From: Streptomyces showdoensis
GTDB lineage: Bacteria; Actinomycetota; Actinomycetes; Streptomycetales; Streptomycetaceae
Assembly: GCF_039535475.1 (NCBI RefSeq)
Contig: NZ_BAAAXG010000026.1
Location: 3,839,501-3,903,500, forward strand
Reading direction: 5' to 3'
DNA length: 64,000 nt
Part shown: positions 50,436 to 58,999 of the stretch, piece by piece
Layout: the number at the start of each line of letters is the position of its first letter
Numbering within the stretch: position 1 is the stretch's first letter
Program-made: the position numbers and the translations under genes
The notes under the pieces: generated by a model
The model's database searches: none
Seen by the model: the letters and a program-made list of their open reading frames with translations, nothing else
What the model was told of the DNA's origin: nothing

Positions 50436-51964
50436 CGACCGGCCTCCTGCGTCGTGTTCAGAATGTTGACGCCCCGGAAGAGGGCGGACGGGCAGCCGTG
50501 CGACACGGCGGCGACCTGGCCCGGCTGGGCCTTGCCGCAGTTGAACGCGCCGCCGAGCACGTACGTCTGCGGGCCGCCGACCTGCTCCATGGAGCCCCAG
50601 AAGTCGGTGGTCGTCGCCTGGTACGCGACGTCCCGCAGCTGCCCGGCGAGCCGCCCGTTCTCGATCCGGAAGAAGCGCTGGCCGGTGAACTGGAAGTTGT
50701 AGCGCTGCATGTCGATCGACCAGGAACGGTCGCCGACCACGTAGATGCCCCGCTCCACGCCCCCGATCAGGTCCTCGGTGGAGAGCCCGCCGGGATCCGG
50801 CTGGAGCGACACGTTCGCCATCCGCTGCACCGGCACGTGGCCGGGGGAGTCGGCGAAGGCGCAGCCGTTGGAGCGCCCGAGGCCGGTCAGCCTCGCGATC
50901 CGCCTGTCGAGCTGGTAGCCGACGAGCGTGCCGTCCTTCACCAGGTCCCAGCTCTGGCCCTCGACGCCCTCGTCGTCGTAGCCGATGGTGGCGAGCCCGT
51001 GCTCGGCGGTCCGGTCGCCGGTCACGTTCATGACCGAGGAGCCGTACGCCAGCTTGCCCAGCTGGTCGAAGGTGGCGAAGGAGGTGCCCGCGTACGCCGC
51101 CTCGTAGCCGAGGGCGCGGTCCAGCTCGGTGGCGTGGCCGATGGACTCGTGGATGGTGAGCCACAGGTTCGACGGGTCGACCACCAGGTCGTAGCGGCCG
51201 GCCTCGACGCTCGGCGCCCGCATCTTCTCGGCGAGCAGCCCGGGGATCTCGTCGAGCTCCTTGTCCCAGTCCCAGCCGGTGCCGGTCAGGTACTCCCAGC
51301 CCCGCCCGACCGGCGGCGCGATGGTCCGCATCGAGTCGAACTCGCCGGTGGTCTCGTCCACCGCGACCGCGGTGAGCTGCGGGTGCAGCCGGACCCGCTG
51401 CTGGGTGGTGACGGTGCCCGCGGTGTCCGCGTAGAACTTGTTCTCGTGGACGGTGAGCAGCGAGGCGTCCACGTGCGCCACGCCGTCGGCGCGCAGCAGC
51501 CGCGCGCTCCAGTCGGCGAGCAGCCCGCTCTTCTCCTCGCCGGAGATGGTGAAGGGGTCGATCTCGTACGAGGAGATCCACACCTTGTCCGCGTGCACCG
51601 GCTCGTCGGCCAGCTCCACGCGCTCGTCCGACCCGGCCGCCGCGATCACCTTCGCGGACAGCTTGGCCATGGCCACCGCCTGCGAGGCGACCTTCGCGGC
51701 CCCGTCCATGGTCAGGTCGACACCGGAGGCGAAGCCCCAGGCCCCGCCGTGCACCACGCGCACCGCGTAGCCGAGGTCGGTGGTGTCCGAGGAGCCGGAC
51801 GGCTTGGCGTCCCGCAGCCGCCACGAGGCGCTGCGCACCCGTTCCAGGCGGAAGTCCGCGTGGTCGGCGCCGAGCGCGCGGGCGCGGGCGAGCGCCGCGT
51901 CGGCGAGCGCCCGCAGCGGCAGCGCCGTGAAGGCTTCGTCGAGGGAATGGAGGCCAGATGGCAC
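50432..51964 (-). CDS. tldD: TldD metallopeptidase
   Basis: A 510-residue metalloprotease. The zinc motif HESIGHATE (about 265-273, HExxxH) and the downstream Cys in [23 protein letters not shown] complete the family site. The N-terminal half has the TldD/PmbA fold ([22 protein letters not shown]). It forms a heteromer with the TldE product of the next gene. The GTG start at 51964 follows AGGAGAC. The pair is divergent from fabG, 186 bases away. Confidence 0.93.
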   Translation of the reverse strand: MPSGLHSLDEAFTALPLRALADAALARARALGADHADFRLERVRSASWRLRDAKPSGSSDTTDLGYAVRVVHGGAWGFASGVDLTMDGAAKVASQAVAMAKLSAKVIAAAGSDERVELADEPVHADKVWISSYEIDPFTISGEEKSGLLADWSARLLRADGVAHVDASLLTVHENKFYADTAGTVTTQQRVRLHPQLTAVAVDETTGEFDSMRTIAPPVGRGWEYLTGTGWDWDKELDEIPGLLAEKMRAPSVEAGRYDLVVDPSNLWLTIHESIGHATELDRALGYEAAYAGTSFATFDQLGKLAYGSSVMNVTGDRTAEHGLATIGYDDEGVEGQSWDLVKDGTLVGYQLDRRIARLTGLGRSNGCAFADSPGHVPVQRMANVSLQPDPGGLSTEDLIGGVERGIYVVGDRSWSIDMQRYNFQFTGQRFFRIENGRLAGQLRDVAYQATTTDFWGSMEQVGGPQTYVLGGAFNCGKAQPGQVAAVSHGCPSALFRGVNILNTTQEAGR

Positions 51965-52048
51965 AGCTGTCTCCTGTCGTGTGAGACCGGTCGTCCCCGA
52001 TCATGTCGCGCTTTACGCCGGGATGCCCAGACCATTCTGTAGGGATCC

Positions 52049-52867
<819 letters not shown>

Positions 52868-52871
52868 TCAC

Positions 52872-53648
52872 ATGAGCGGAATTCTCGAGGGCAAGCGCAT
52901 CCTGATCACCGGTGTGCTGATGGAGTCCTCCATCGCCTTCCACGCCGCGAAGCTGGCCCAGGAGCAGGGCGCGGAGATCATCCTCACCGCCTGGCCCCGG
53001 CCGACGCTGACCGAGCGCATCGCCAAGAAGCTCCCCAAGCCCGAGAACGTGAAGGTCCTGGAGCTCGACGTCTCCAACGACGAGCACCTCGCGCGCCTGG
53101 AGGGCCAGGTGCGCGAGCACCTGGGCGACCGCATCGACGGCGTCGTGCACTCCATCGGCTTCGCCCCGCAGGACGCGCTCGGCGGCAACTTCCTCAACAC
53201 GCCGTTCGAGTCGGTCTCGACCGCCATGCACGTCTCGGCCTTCTCGCTGAAGTCCCTGACGATGGCGCTGCTCCCGCTGATGAGCGAGGGCGGTTCGGTC
53301 GTCGGCCTCACCTTCGACGCGAAGTTCGCCTGGCCGCAGTACGACTGGATGGGCCCGGCCAAGGCCGCCCTGGAGGCCACCAGCCGCTACATGGCCCGTG
53401 ACCTGGGCAAGCAGAACATCCGCTGCAACCTGGTCTCGGCCGGTCCGCTCGGCTCGATGGCCGCGAAGTCCATCCCGGGCTTCGGCGAGCTGGCGAGCGT
53501 CTGGGACTCCCGCTCCCCGCTGGAGTGGGACCTGTCCGACCCGGAGCCGGCGGGCCGTGCCATCGTCGCGCTGCTCTCCGACTGGTTCCCGAAGACGACC
53601 GGCGAGATCGTCCACGTGGACGGCGGCCTGCACGCGATCGGCGCCTGA
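52872..53648 (+). CDS. fabI: Enoyl-ACP reductase (InhA/FabI type)
   Basis: A 258-residue SDR-fold enoyl-ACP reductase that performs the last step of FAS II elongation with NADH. It starts MSGILEGKRILITGVLMESSIAFHAAKLAQEQGAEIILTAW, the InhA-like N-terminus, and has the Y-x6-K active site in WPQYDWMGPAKAAL (about 155-168), as in mycobacterial InhA. The fabG-fabI order matches the S. coelicolor pair I recall as SCO1815-SCO1814. A strong hairpin follows at 53667. Confidence 0.94.
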   Translation: MSGILEGKRILITGVLMESSIAFHAAKLAQEQGAEIILTAWPRPTLTERIAKKLPKPENVKVLELDVSNDEHLARLEGQVREHLGDRIDGVVHSIGFAPQDALGGNFLNTPFESVSTAMHVSAFSLKSLTMALLPLMSEGGSVVGLTFDAKFAWPQYDWMGPAKAALEATSRYMARDLGKQNIRCNLVSAGPLGSMAAKSIPGFGELASVWDSRSPLEWDLSDPEPAGRAIVALLSDWFPKTTGEIVHVDGGLHAIGA

Positions 53649-53666
53649 CGCCTCCCGCAGCGCTCC

Positions 53667-53710
53667 GAAGGGGCCGGACACCCGCCGAGAGGCGGGCGTC
53701 CGGCCCCTTC
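53667..53710 (+). terminator. Long hairpin after fabI
   Basis: GAAGGGGCCGGAC and CCCGCC pair with GGCGGG and GTCCGGCCCCTTC with a single mismatch, loop GAGA, 18 bases after the fabI stop. Confidence 0.87.
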
Positions 53711-53769
53711 GCCGTTCCGCAACCCGGGCCCGAGTCGAAAAGTGGAGCGAATCACCGCAGACTGGTCGA

Positions 53770-53795
53770 AGCGTGACGTTCAGAGCGTGACATTC
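53770..53795. repeat. AGCGTGACRTTC direct repeats
   Basis: AGCGTGACGTTC (53770-53781) and AGCGTGACATTC (53784-53795) are 14 bases apart, 100 bases before a secreted-protein gene. The stretch to 53890 also has degenerate GACGGGC repeats. Possible activator site. Confidence 0.5.
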
Positions 53796-53895
53796 CGACT
53801 ACCGGCAGGCTGCCGACGGGCTACGGACGGTCCACCGGGCCGCGGACGGGCCGCAGGCGGGCTGACGGGCCACGGACGGGGAGGTAGGTACGCAC

Positions 53896-54297
53896 ATGCG
53901 CGCGCTGTACTCCAGGGCCCCCGCCCTCCTCTCGGCCGCCGCTCTCCTCGCGGGCCTGGCCGGTCTCGCCGTCGCCGCAGAGGTCCGCGCCGCACCGGCG
54001 CCCGCCGAGGCCGCCCCCGCCGCCCCGGCGGCCGGGCGGGCCGAGCGCGACCAGGACGTTGGCGCCTCCTGCCGCACGGTCGTCGAGGGTTCCTCGGTCA
54101 CCGCCCACTGCCAGAACCCCTACCCGCGCACCGACCGCGTCCGGCTCCACATCGAGTGCGAGCGCTGGTGGGACGTGGACAGCGACAGCGCCGCCGTGGC
54201 GGTCGGCCCCGCCGACTACGCCCAGGTGACCGGCCACTGCTGGAAGGAGGTCCGCTCGGCGTGGATCACCCACGAACCGGCGGCTCCGGGCTCCTGA
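53896..54297 (+). CDS. Small secreted protein with four cysteines
   Basis: A 133-residue protein with a signal peptide (hydrophobic core about 12-27, Ala-rich cleavage region before residue 35), an Ala/Pro linker and a domain of about 80 residues containing C59, C72, C88 and C114, compatible with two disulfides, and ECERWWDVD and HCWKEV blocks. I do not recognise a family. Starting ATG 53896. Its last 32 bases overlap the convergent GntR regulator gene. Confidence 0.75.
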   Translation: MRALYSRAPALLSAAALLAGLAGLAVAAEVRAAPAPAEAAPAAPAAGRAERDQDVGASCRTVVEGSSVTAHCQNPYPRTDRVRLHIECERWWDVDSDSAAVAVGPADYAQVTGHCWKEVRSAWITHEPAAPGS

Positions 54298-54955
54298 GGC
54301 ACAGGAACGGGTAGCTCGCCGCCTCCGCCGCCGCCCGCTCGGCGTCGCCCTCGCGGACCGCCTCCACCAGGCGCGCGTGGTCCATGTGGTTCTCCGGTCG
54401 CAGCTCCCGGCCGACGTCGCCGCGCAGCCACTCCCGCAGCACGTGCCCGAGGTCCGCGTAGAGCTCGGTCAGCACGTCGTTGTGCGAGGCGACGACCATC
54501 GCGTGGTGGAAGGCCGCGTCCACGGTCACGAACTCCTCCGCGTCCCCCGACTCCCACGCCTCCTCGCGCCGCGCGAGCAGTGCGTCCAGCTGCTTCAGGT
54601 CCCGGTCCGTGCGCCGCTGCGCGGCCAGCCGGGCCGCCGAGGACTCCAGCGTCGAGCGCAGCTCCGCGATGTCCCGCGGGTCGGAGCCGGCGAACCTGCG
54701 GTGCATCACCCCGGCCAGTTCGCTCGTCGCGACCACGTACGTGCCCGAGCCCTGCCGGATGTCGAGGAGCCCGTTGTGGGCGAGGGCGCGGACCGCCTCG
54801 CGGACGGTGTTGCGGGCCACGCCGAGCTGCTCGACGAGTTCCGGTTCGGTCGGGATCCGGGTGCCCACCGGCCACTCGCCCGAGGTGATCTGGTTCCGCA
54901 GCTGGGCGATCACCTGATCGGAGAGCCCGGCACGCCGGGGATGGCCGAGCGCCAT
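54266..54955 (-). CDS. FadR/GntR family transcriptional regulator
   Basis: A 229-residue GntR regulator of the FadR subgroup. The winged HTH is residues about 10-75 (LSDQVIAQLRNQITSGEWPVGTRIPTEPELVEQLGVARNTVREAVRALAHNGLLDIRQGSGTYV), and an all-helical FCD ligand domain follows (about 90-220) with the metal-binding Asp/His pattern of that fold. ATG 54955. It diverges from an MFS transporter, 84 bases away, across an inverted repeat. It probably represses the transporter until a small carboxylate-like ligand is present. Confidence 0.9.
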   Translation of the reverse strand: MALGHPRRAGLSDQVIAQLRNQITSGEWPVGTRIPTEPELVEQLGVARNTVREAVRALAHNGLLDIRQGSGTYVVATSELAGVMHRRFAGSDPRDIAELRSTLESSAARLAAQRRTDRDLKQLDALLARREEAWESGDAEEFVTVDAAFHHAMVVASHNDVLTELYADLGHVLREWLRGDVGRELRPENHMDHARLVEAVREGDAERAAAEAASYPFLCLRSPEPPVRG

Positions 54956-54988
54956 GGGTGCACCTTCCGTCGTCGTTCCGTCGTGGGG

Positions 54989-55015
54989 GATTGGTTCGAG
55001 ATTGGACAACCAATC
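54989..55015. promoter_or_regulatory. GntR-type operator between regulator and MFS genes
   Basis: GATTGGTT (54989-54996) and AACCAATC (55008-55015) are perfect 8-base arms with an 11-base spacer. A second, shorter repeat ATTGG-ACAA-CCAAT lies within it. TATGAT at 55029-55034 is a plausible -10 that would start an mRNA at or near the MFS ATG. Confidence 0.7.
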
Positions 55016-55039
55016 ATCCCATGATTCTATGATGTCCTC

Positions 55040-56350
55040 ATGCCTGACGAGCCGCAGACCCTCGCCCCCGCCGCCGAGGCCGCCCCCACCGGGGCCCGCC
55101 CCCGCGCGGGCGCCGCCGATTCTCCCGTACCCGGCACGCCCGTCGGCCCCGCCCGCTGGGTCACCGGACTCGTCGCCGTCGGCCTCGTCCTCGCGGCGCT
55201 CAACCTGCGCCCCGCCATCACCAGCCTCGGCGCCCTCCTCGAAGAGGTCAGCGGCGGGCTCCACATGAGCGGCAGCGTCGCCGGCGTCCTCACCTCCGTA
55301 CCGCCGCTCTGCTTCGCCGTCTTCGGCATCGCCGCCCCGCGCCTCGCCCGCCGCTTCGGCCCCGCGGCCGTGGTCTGCGCCGGCATGGCCGCCATCCTCA
55401 CCGGCCTGCTGCTGCGCCCCTTCGCCGGCGGCACCCCGGCCTTCCTCGCCGCCAGCGCCCTCGCCCTCATGGGCATCGCGCTCAGCAACGTCCTGATGCC
55501 GGTCATCGTCAAGACGTACTTCCCCGAGCGCATCGGCAGCATGACCGGCCTCTACTCCATGGCCCTCGCCCTCGGCACCTCCCTGGCCGCCGCGGCGACC
55601 GTGCCCGTGACCGAGGCACTCGGCGGCAGTTGGCGGCTCGGCCTCGGCGTCTGGGCCGGCCTCGCGGCCCTCGCCGTGCTGCCCTGGCTCCTGCTGACGC
55701 TGCGCGGCCGCTCCACCGCCGGCGGCACCGGACCGGTCCCCGCGCAGTCCGCCGCCGCGGCCGCCGCGGGGCCCCGGGTCACCCGCAGCCGCACCGCCTG
55801 GGCCCTCGGCGTCTTCTTCGGGCTCCAGGCCACCGGCGCGTACATCACCATGGGCTGGATGCCGCAGATCTTCCGCGACGCAGGCGTCCCCGCCTCGACC
55901 GCGGGCGTGCTGCTCGCCGTCACGATGGTCATGGGCGTCCCGCTCGCCTTCGTCATACCCCGCCTGGCGACCCGGATGAAGAGCCAGGGCCCGATCGTCG
56001 TCGCCCTCGGCCTGTGCGGCCTCACCGGCTACACCGGCCTCGCCTTCGCCCCGGCCGGCGGCGCCTGGCTGTGGGCCCTGCTCCTGGGCGTCTCCAACTG
56101 CGCCTTCCCGCTCGCCCTCACCATGATCGGGATGCGCTCGCGGACCGGCGCCGGCGTCGTCAAGCTGTCCGCCTTCGCGCAGAGCGTCGGCTACCTCATC
56201 TCCATCCCCGGCCCGCTCCTCGTCGGCATCCTCTACCAGCACAGCGGCGGCTGGGGGCTGCCCATCGCGCTCATGGCCGGCCTGATGATCCCGCAGATGA
56301 TCGTGGGCAGCCTCGCCGGGCGGGACCGGACGGTCGAGGACGAATGCTGA
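55040..56350 (+). CDS. MFS transporter of the CynX/NimT cyanate-permease type
   Basis: A 436-residue major-facilitator protein with twelve predicted helices after a 38-residue Ala/Pro-rich cytoplasmic start. Helix 1 contains ALNLRPAITSLGALLEEV, the CynX/NimT signature, and the interdomain loop follows the sixth helix (LLLTLRGRSTAGG). Homologues carry cyanate or nitroimidazoles in name only; the true substrate is unknown. It is controlled by the divergent GntR regulator and followed by a 38-residue membrane protein. Confidence 0.88.
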   Translation: MPDEPQTLAPAAEAAPTGARPRAGAADSPVPGTPVGPARWVTGLVAVGLVLAALNLRPAITSLGALLEEVSGGLHMSGSVAGVLTSVPPLCFAVFGIAAPRLARRFGPAAVVCAGMAAILTGLLLRPFAGGTPAFLAASALALMGIALSNVLMPVIVKTYFPERIGSMTGLYSMALALGTSLAAAATVPVTEALGGSWRLGLGVWAGLAALAVLPWLLLTLRGRSTAGGTGPVPAQSAAAAAAGPRVTRSRTAWALGVFFGLQATGAYITMGWMPQIFRDAGVPASTAGVLLAVTMVMGVPLAFVIPRLATRMKSQGPIVVALGLCGLTGYTGLAFAPAGGAWLWALLLGVSNCAFPLALTMIGMRSRTGAGVVKLSAFAQSVGYLISIPGPLLVGILYQHSGGWGLPIALMAGLMIPQMIVGSLAGRDRTVEDEC

Positions 56351-56367
56351 GATGCGAGACTGATCCC

Positions 56368-56484
56368 ATGCCTGTACTCGAACCGAACCCCCCGAACGGC
56401 CAGAAGAAGTTCCTCATCGTGCTCGGCGCGATGCTGGGCATCACCGCCGTCATCGCCGTGATCGCCTCCCTCGCCTCCCCCTGA
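56368..56484 (+). CDS. 38-residue transporter-associated membrane protein (SGM_5486 family)
   Basis: A 38-residue protein: a hydrophilic start MPVLEPNPPNGQKK and one helix FLIVLGAMLGITAVIAVIASL. It begins 18 bases after the MFS stop and matches what databases call the SGM_5486 family transporter-associated protein, found next to MFS genes in Streptomyces. It may be a small regulatory or stabilising partner of the transporter. The family name is from memory. Confidence 0.7.
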   Translation: MPVLEPNPPNGQKKFLIVLGAMLGITAVIAVIASLASP

Positions 56485-56511
56485 ACCCGCCGGGGGTGGG
56501 GCTAACCCCCG

Positions 56512-56527
56512 CATCCCCTAGGGGGTG
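56512..56527. promoter_or_regulatory. CATCCCCTAGGGGGTG near-palindrome
   Basis: The centre CCCCTAGGGG is a perfect 10-base palindrome. Such CCCCTAGGGG elements occur as response-regulator sites in Streptomyces. It is 115 bases before the small membrane protein gene, with a TACGGT (-10-like, 56583) between them. Confidence 0.4.
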
Positions 56528-56642
56528 AGTGTCAGGGTCGAGTGGGTGGGTCACCTGATGGGCCGGAAGCCGCGCGCTCCCTACGGTGGAGTCATCGCGG
56601 AGAACGGCTCCGCGGAGTGACCCCGCACCCCTGGAGGCGGCC

Positions 56643-56858
56643 ATGCCGGCGCAGACCCACAGCAGCAGCCGGAGGGACCTCGCCCGCGCGTCGGCAGGGG
56701 TCGACACCCGGCTGCCCTGGTGGGCCCTCGCCCTTCCGGTGCTCGCCTTCGGCGCCCTCTTCCTCCTCATCACGGGACCGGACCAGGCACAGGCGGTGAG
56801 CGGCGACGTCACGGTCTCCCGCCTCCTGGAGCAGCTCCAGACCACGCTCTCCCTCTGA
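56643..56858 (+). CDS. Small single-pass membrane protein
   Basis: A 71-residue protein with a Ser/Arg-rich start (TQHSSSRRD-like, residues 4-12), one hydrophobic helix (about 26-42, WWALALPVLAFGALFLLI) and a 29-residue C-terminus. I do not recognise a family. ATG 56643 has GGAGG 8 bases upstream; an upstream in-frame GTG at 56586 lacks one. The exported tail is QAVSGDVTVSRLLEQLQTTL. Confidence 0.7.
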   Translation: MPAQTHSSSRRDLARASAGVDTRLPWWALALPVLAFGALFLLITGPDQAQAVSGDVTVSRLLEQLQTTLSL

Positions 56859-56917
56859 CGTGTGCACCGAGGCGCTCTCCGGGTCAACGCGGCCTGATCC
56901 GTGCGAAGCTGTGAAGC

Positions 56918-57436
56918 ATGAGCGTCGACACACCCCGCAGGATCGTGCTGCTCCGACACGCCAAGGCCGACTGGCCGCAGACCTCGGACCACGAGCGGCC
57001 GCTCGCCGAGCGCGGCCGCAAGGACGCCCCCGTCGTGGGACGCCGACTGGCCTCCTCCGGCATCTCCGTCGACCTGGCCCTGTGCTCGACCGCGGCCAGG
57101 ACCCGCGAGACCTGGAAGCTCGCCGTCCAGGAGCTCCCCCAACGCCCGAAGACGGTGTACGAGGAGCGGTTGTACGAGGCCTCCCTCGGTGAGCTCATCG
57201 CCGTGGTCAACGAGACCCCCGACACCGTCGACGGCCTGCTGCTCGTCGGCCACAACCCCGGGATGCACGCGATGGCCGACGCCCTGGCCGGCCAGGTCGA
57301 GGGCGACGCCCTCGCCCGGATGAACCGCAGCGGCTTCCCCACCTCCGCCTACGCCGTCGTGACCTTCAACGGCTCCTGGAAGTCGGTCGAGCACGGCGTC
57401 GGGACCCTGGTCGACTTCTGGGCCCCGCACGCCTGA
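56918..57436 (+). CDS. SixA-like histidine phosphatase
   Basis: A 172-residue phosphoglycerate-mutase-like phosphatase. The phosphohistidine motif is LLRHAKADWP (about 11-20, RHA), the second His is in LLVGHNPGMHAM (about 108-119), and the Arg/Glu supporting residues are ERPLAERGRKD (about 25-36). SixA removes phosphate from histidine phosphotransfer proteins, although substrates of the Streptomyces protein are unknown. ATG 56918. A hairpin follows at 57455. Confidence 0.88.
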   Translation: MSVDTPRRIVLLRHAKADWPQTSDHERPLAERGRKDAPVVGRRLASSGISVDLALCSTAARTRETWKLAVQELPQRPKTVYEERLYEASLGELIAVVNETPDTVDGLLLVGHNPGMHAMADALAGQVEGDALARMNRSGFPTSAYAVVTFNGSWKSVEHGVGTLVDFWAPHA

Positions 57437-57454
57437 GCCCGCACGCCCGTACGC

Positions 57455-57492
57455 GAAGGGGCCCGGCCGTCGACCGACGACCGGGCCCCTTC
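57455..57492. terminator. Hairpin between sixA-like gene and serB
   Basis: GAAGGGGCCCGG (57455-57466) pairs with CCGGGCCCCTTC (57481-57492), with a further inner CGTCG/CGACG stem. The genes on both sides converge here. Confidence 0.87.
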
Positions 57493-57515
57493 CCGTACGC
57501 GTACCGCCCCGCGGG

Positions 57516-58778
57516 TCAGTGCAGCAGGTCCTCCGCGCCGCCGTCCGCGGCCTCGACCTCCTCGCGGGTGATCCCCAGCAGGTAGAGCACCGTGTCCAGG
57601 AACGGCACGTTGACCGCGGTGTCCGCCGCCCGGCGCACCACGGGCTTGGCGTTGAACGCCACCCCGAGCCCGGCCGCGTTCAGCATGTCCAGGTCGTTGG
57701 CGCCGTCGCCGATCGCGACCGTCTGCGCCAGCGGCACCCCGGCCTCCTCCGCGAAGCGGCGCAGCAGCCGCGCCTTGCCGGCCCGGTCCACGATCTCGCC
57801 GGTCACCCGGCCGGTCAGCCGGCCGTCCACGATCTCCAGGGTGTTGGCCTGGGCGAAGTCGAGGCCCAGCTTCTCCTTGAGGTCGTCGGTGACCTGGGTG
57901 AAACCGCCGGAGACGACGCCCACCTGGTAGCCGAGCCGCTTGAGGGTACGGATCAGGGTGCGCGCCCCGGGGGTCAGCCGCACCTCGGCGCGGACCTTGT
58001 CCACCACCGAGGCGTCCAGGCCGGCCAGCAGCTCCACCCGCGCGTGCAGCGACTGCTCGAAGTCCAGCTCGCCGCGCATCGCCGCCGCCGTCACCTCGGC
58101 GACCTTGTCCTCGCAGCCCGCGTGCGCCGCGAACAGCTCGATGACCTCGTCCTGGATCAGGGTCGAGTCGACGTCCATGACGACGAGCCGCTGGGCCCGC
58201 CGGTGCAGCCCGGCCGAGACCACGGCCACGTCCACGCCGACCGCGTGCGCCTCGGTGGCCAGGGCGGTCCGCAGCGGCTCGGTCTCGCAGCCCGAGACGG
58301 CGAACTCGACCGCCGTCACCGGGTACTTGGCGAGCCGGAAGATGCGGTCGATGTTGCCGCCGGTCCCGGCGATGCTGGCCGCTATGGCCGCCGTCTGCTC
58401 GGCGGTCAGCGGGTGCCCGAGCACGGTCACGTGCGAGCGCCCCTCACCGCGTGGCCGGTTGTCGCCGGTGCCCGAGATGATCTCGGCCTGCAGCTTCATG
58501 GACTCGGCCCAGCTGTGCACGGTCGCGCGGAGCTCGCCCTGCGAGGCGACGGTCGGCTCGGTGACGAGCGCGCACAGGACGAGCCGGCCGCGGGAGACGA
58601 CCTGCTCGATGTCCACGACGTCGACGGAGTAGGCGGCGAGGGTGTCGAAGAGTCCGGCGGTGATCCCGGGACGGTCCTTCCCGAAGATCTTGACGAGAAG
58701 CGTGGGAACGTCCGCGGCGGCGAGGTGCGCGGCGGGATCGTCCGAGGTGGGAACGTCTGAGGTCTGCGATGCGCTCAT
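57516..58778 (-). CDS. serB: Phosphoserine phosphatase
   Basis: A 420-residue phosphoserine phosphatase with two N-terminal ACT-type regulatory domains (about 25-95 and 110-190, KIFGKDRPGITAGLF and HVTVLGHPLTAEQTAAI) and a C-terminal HAD domain. The catalytic DxDST is VVMDVDSTLIQDE (about 204-216), and GGFTQV and AIGDGANDLDMLNAAGLGVAFNAKP complete the HAD motifs. It makes serine from phosphoserine. ATG 58778. The ACT domains suggest serine or another amino acid feeds back. Confidence 0.95.
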   Translation of the reverse strand: MSASQTSDVPTSDDPAAHLAAADVPTLLVKIFGKDRPGITAGLFDTLAAYSVDVVDIEQVVSRGRLVLCALVTEPTVASQGELRATVHSWAESMKLQAEIISGTGDNRPRGEGRSHVTVLGHPLTAEQTAAIAASIAGTGGNIDRIFRLAKYPVTAVEFAVSGCETEPLRTALATEAHAVGVDVAVVSAGLHRRAQRLVVMDVDSTLIQDEVIELFAAHAGCEDKVAEVTAAAMRGELDFEQSLHARVELLAGLDASVVDKVRAEVRLTPGARTLIRTLKRLGYQVGVVSGGFTQVTDDLKEKLGLDFAQANTLEIVDGRLTGRVTGEIVDRAGKARLLRRFAEEAGVPLAQTVAIGDGANDLDMLNAAGLGVAFNAKPVVRRAADTAVNVPFLDTVLYLLGITREEVEAADGGAEDLLH

Positions 58779-58999
58779 GGTGCTTCCACCGTATCGGGCA
58801 CCCGCCGCCACCCGGCCCCCCGTCCCGCCTGCCGGACACCCGCGTGGCCGCGCGCTTGCCACGGAGGCGTGCGCCGTGCGGGCTGCGCAAGCTCTTCACG
58901 CGGCCCGACTTTCGGATACGGGCCGGGGCCTGAAATAGTTCCCCCGGATGTTCATCATCCCTGGGCTCCCGATGACGGGGGTACCGCGGGGGACAAGTA

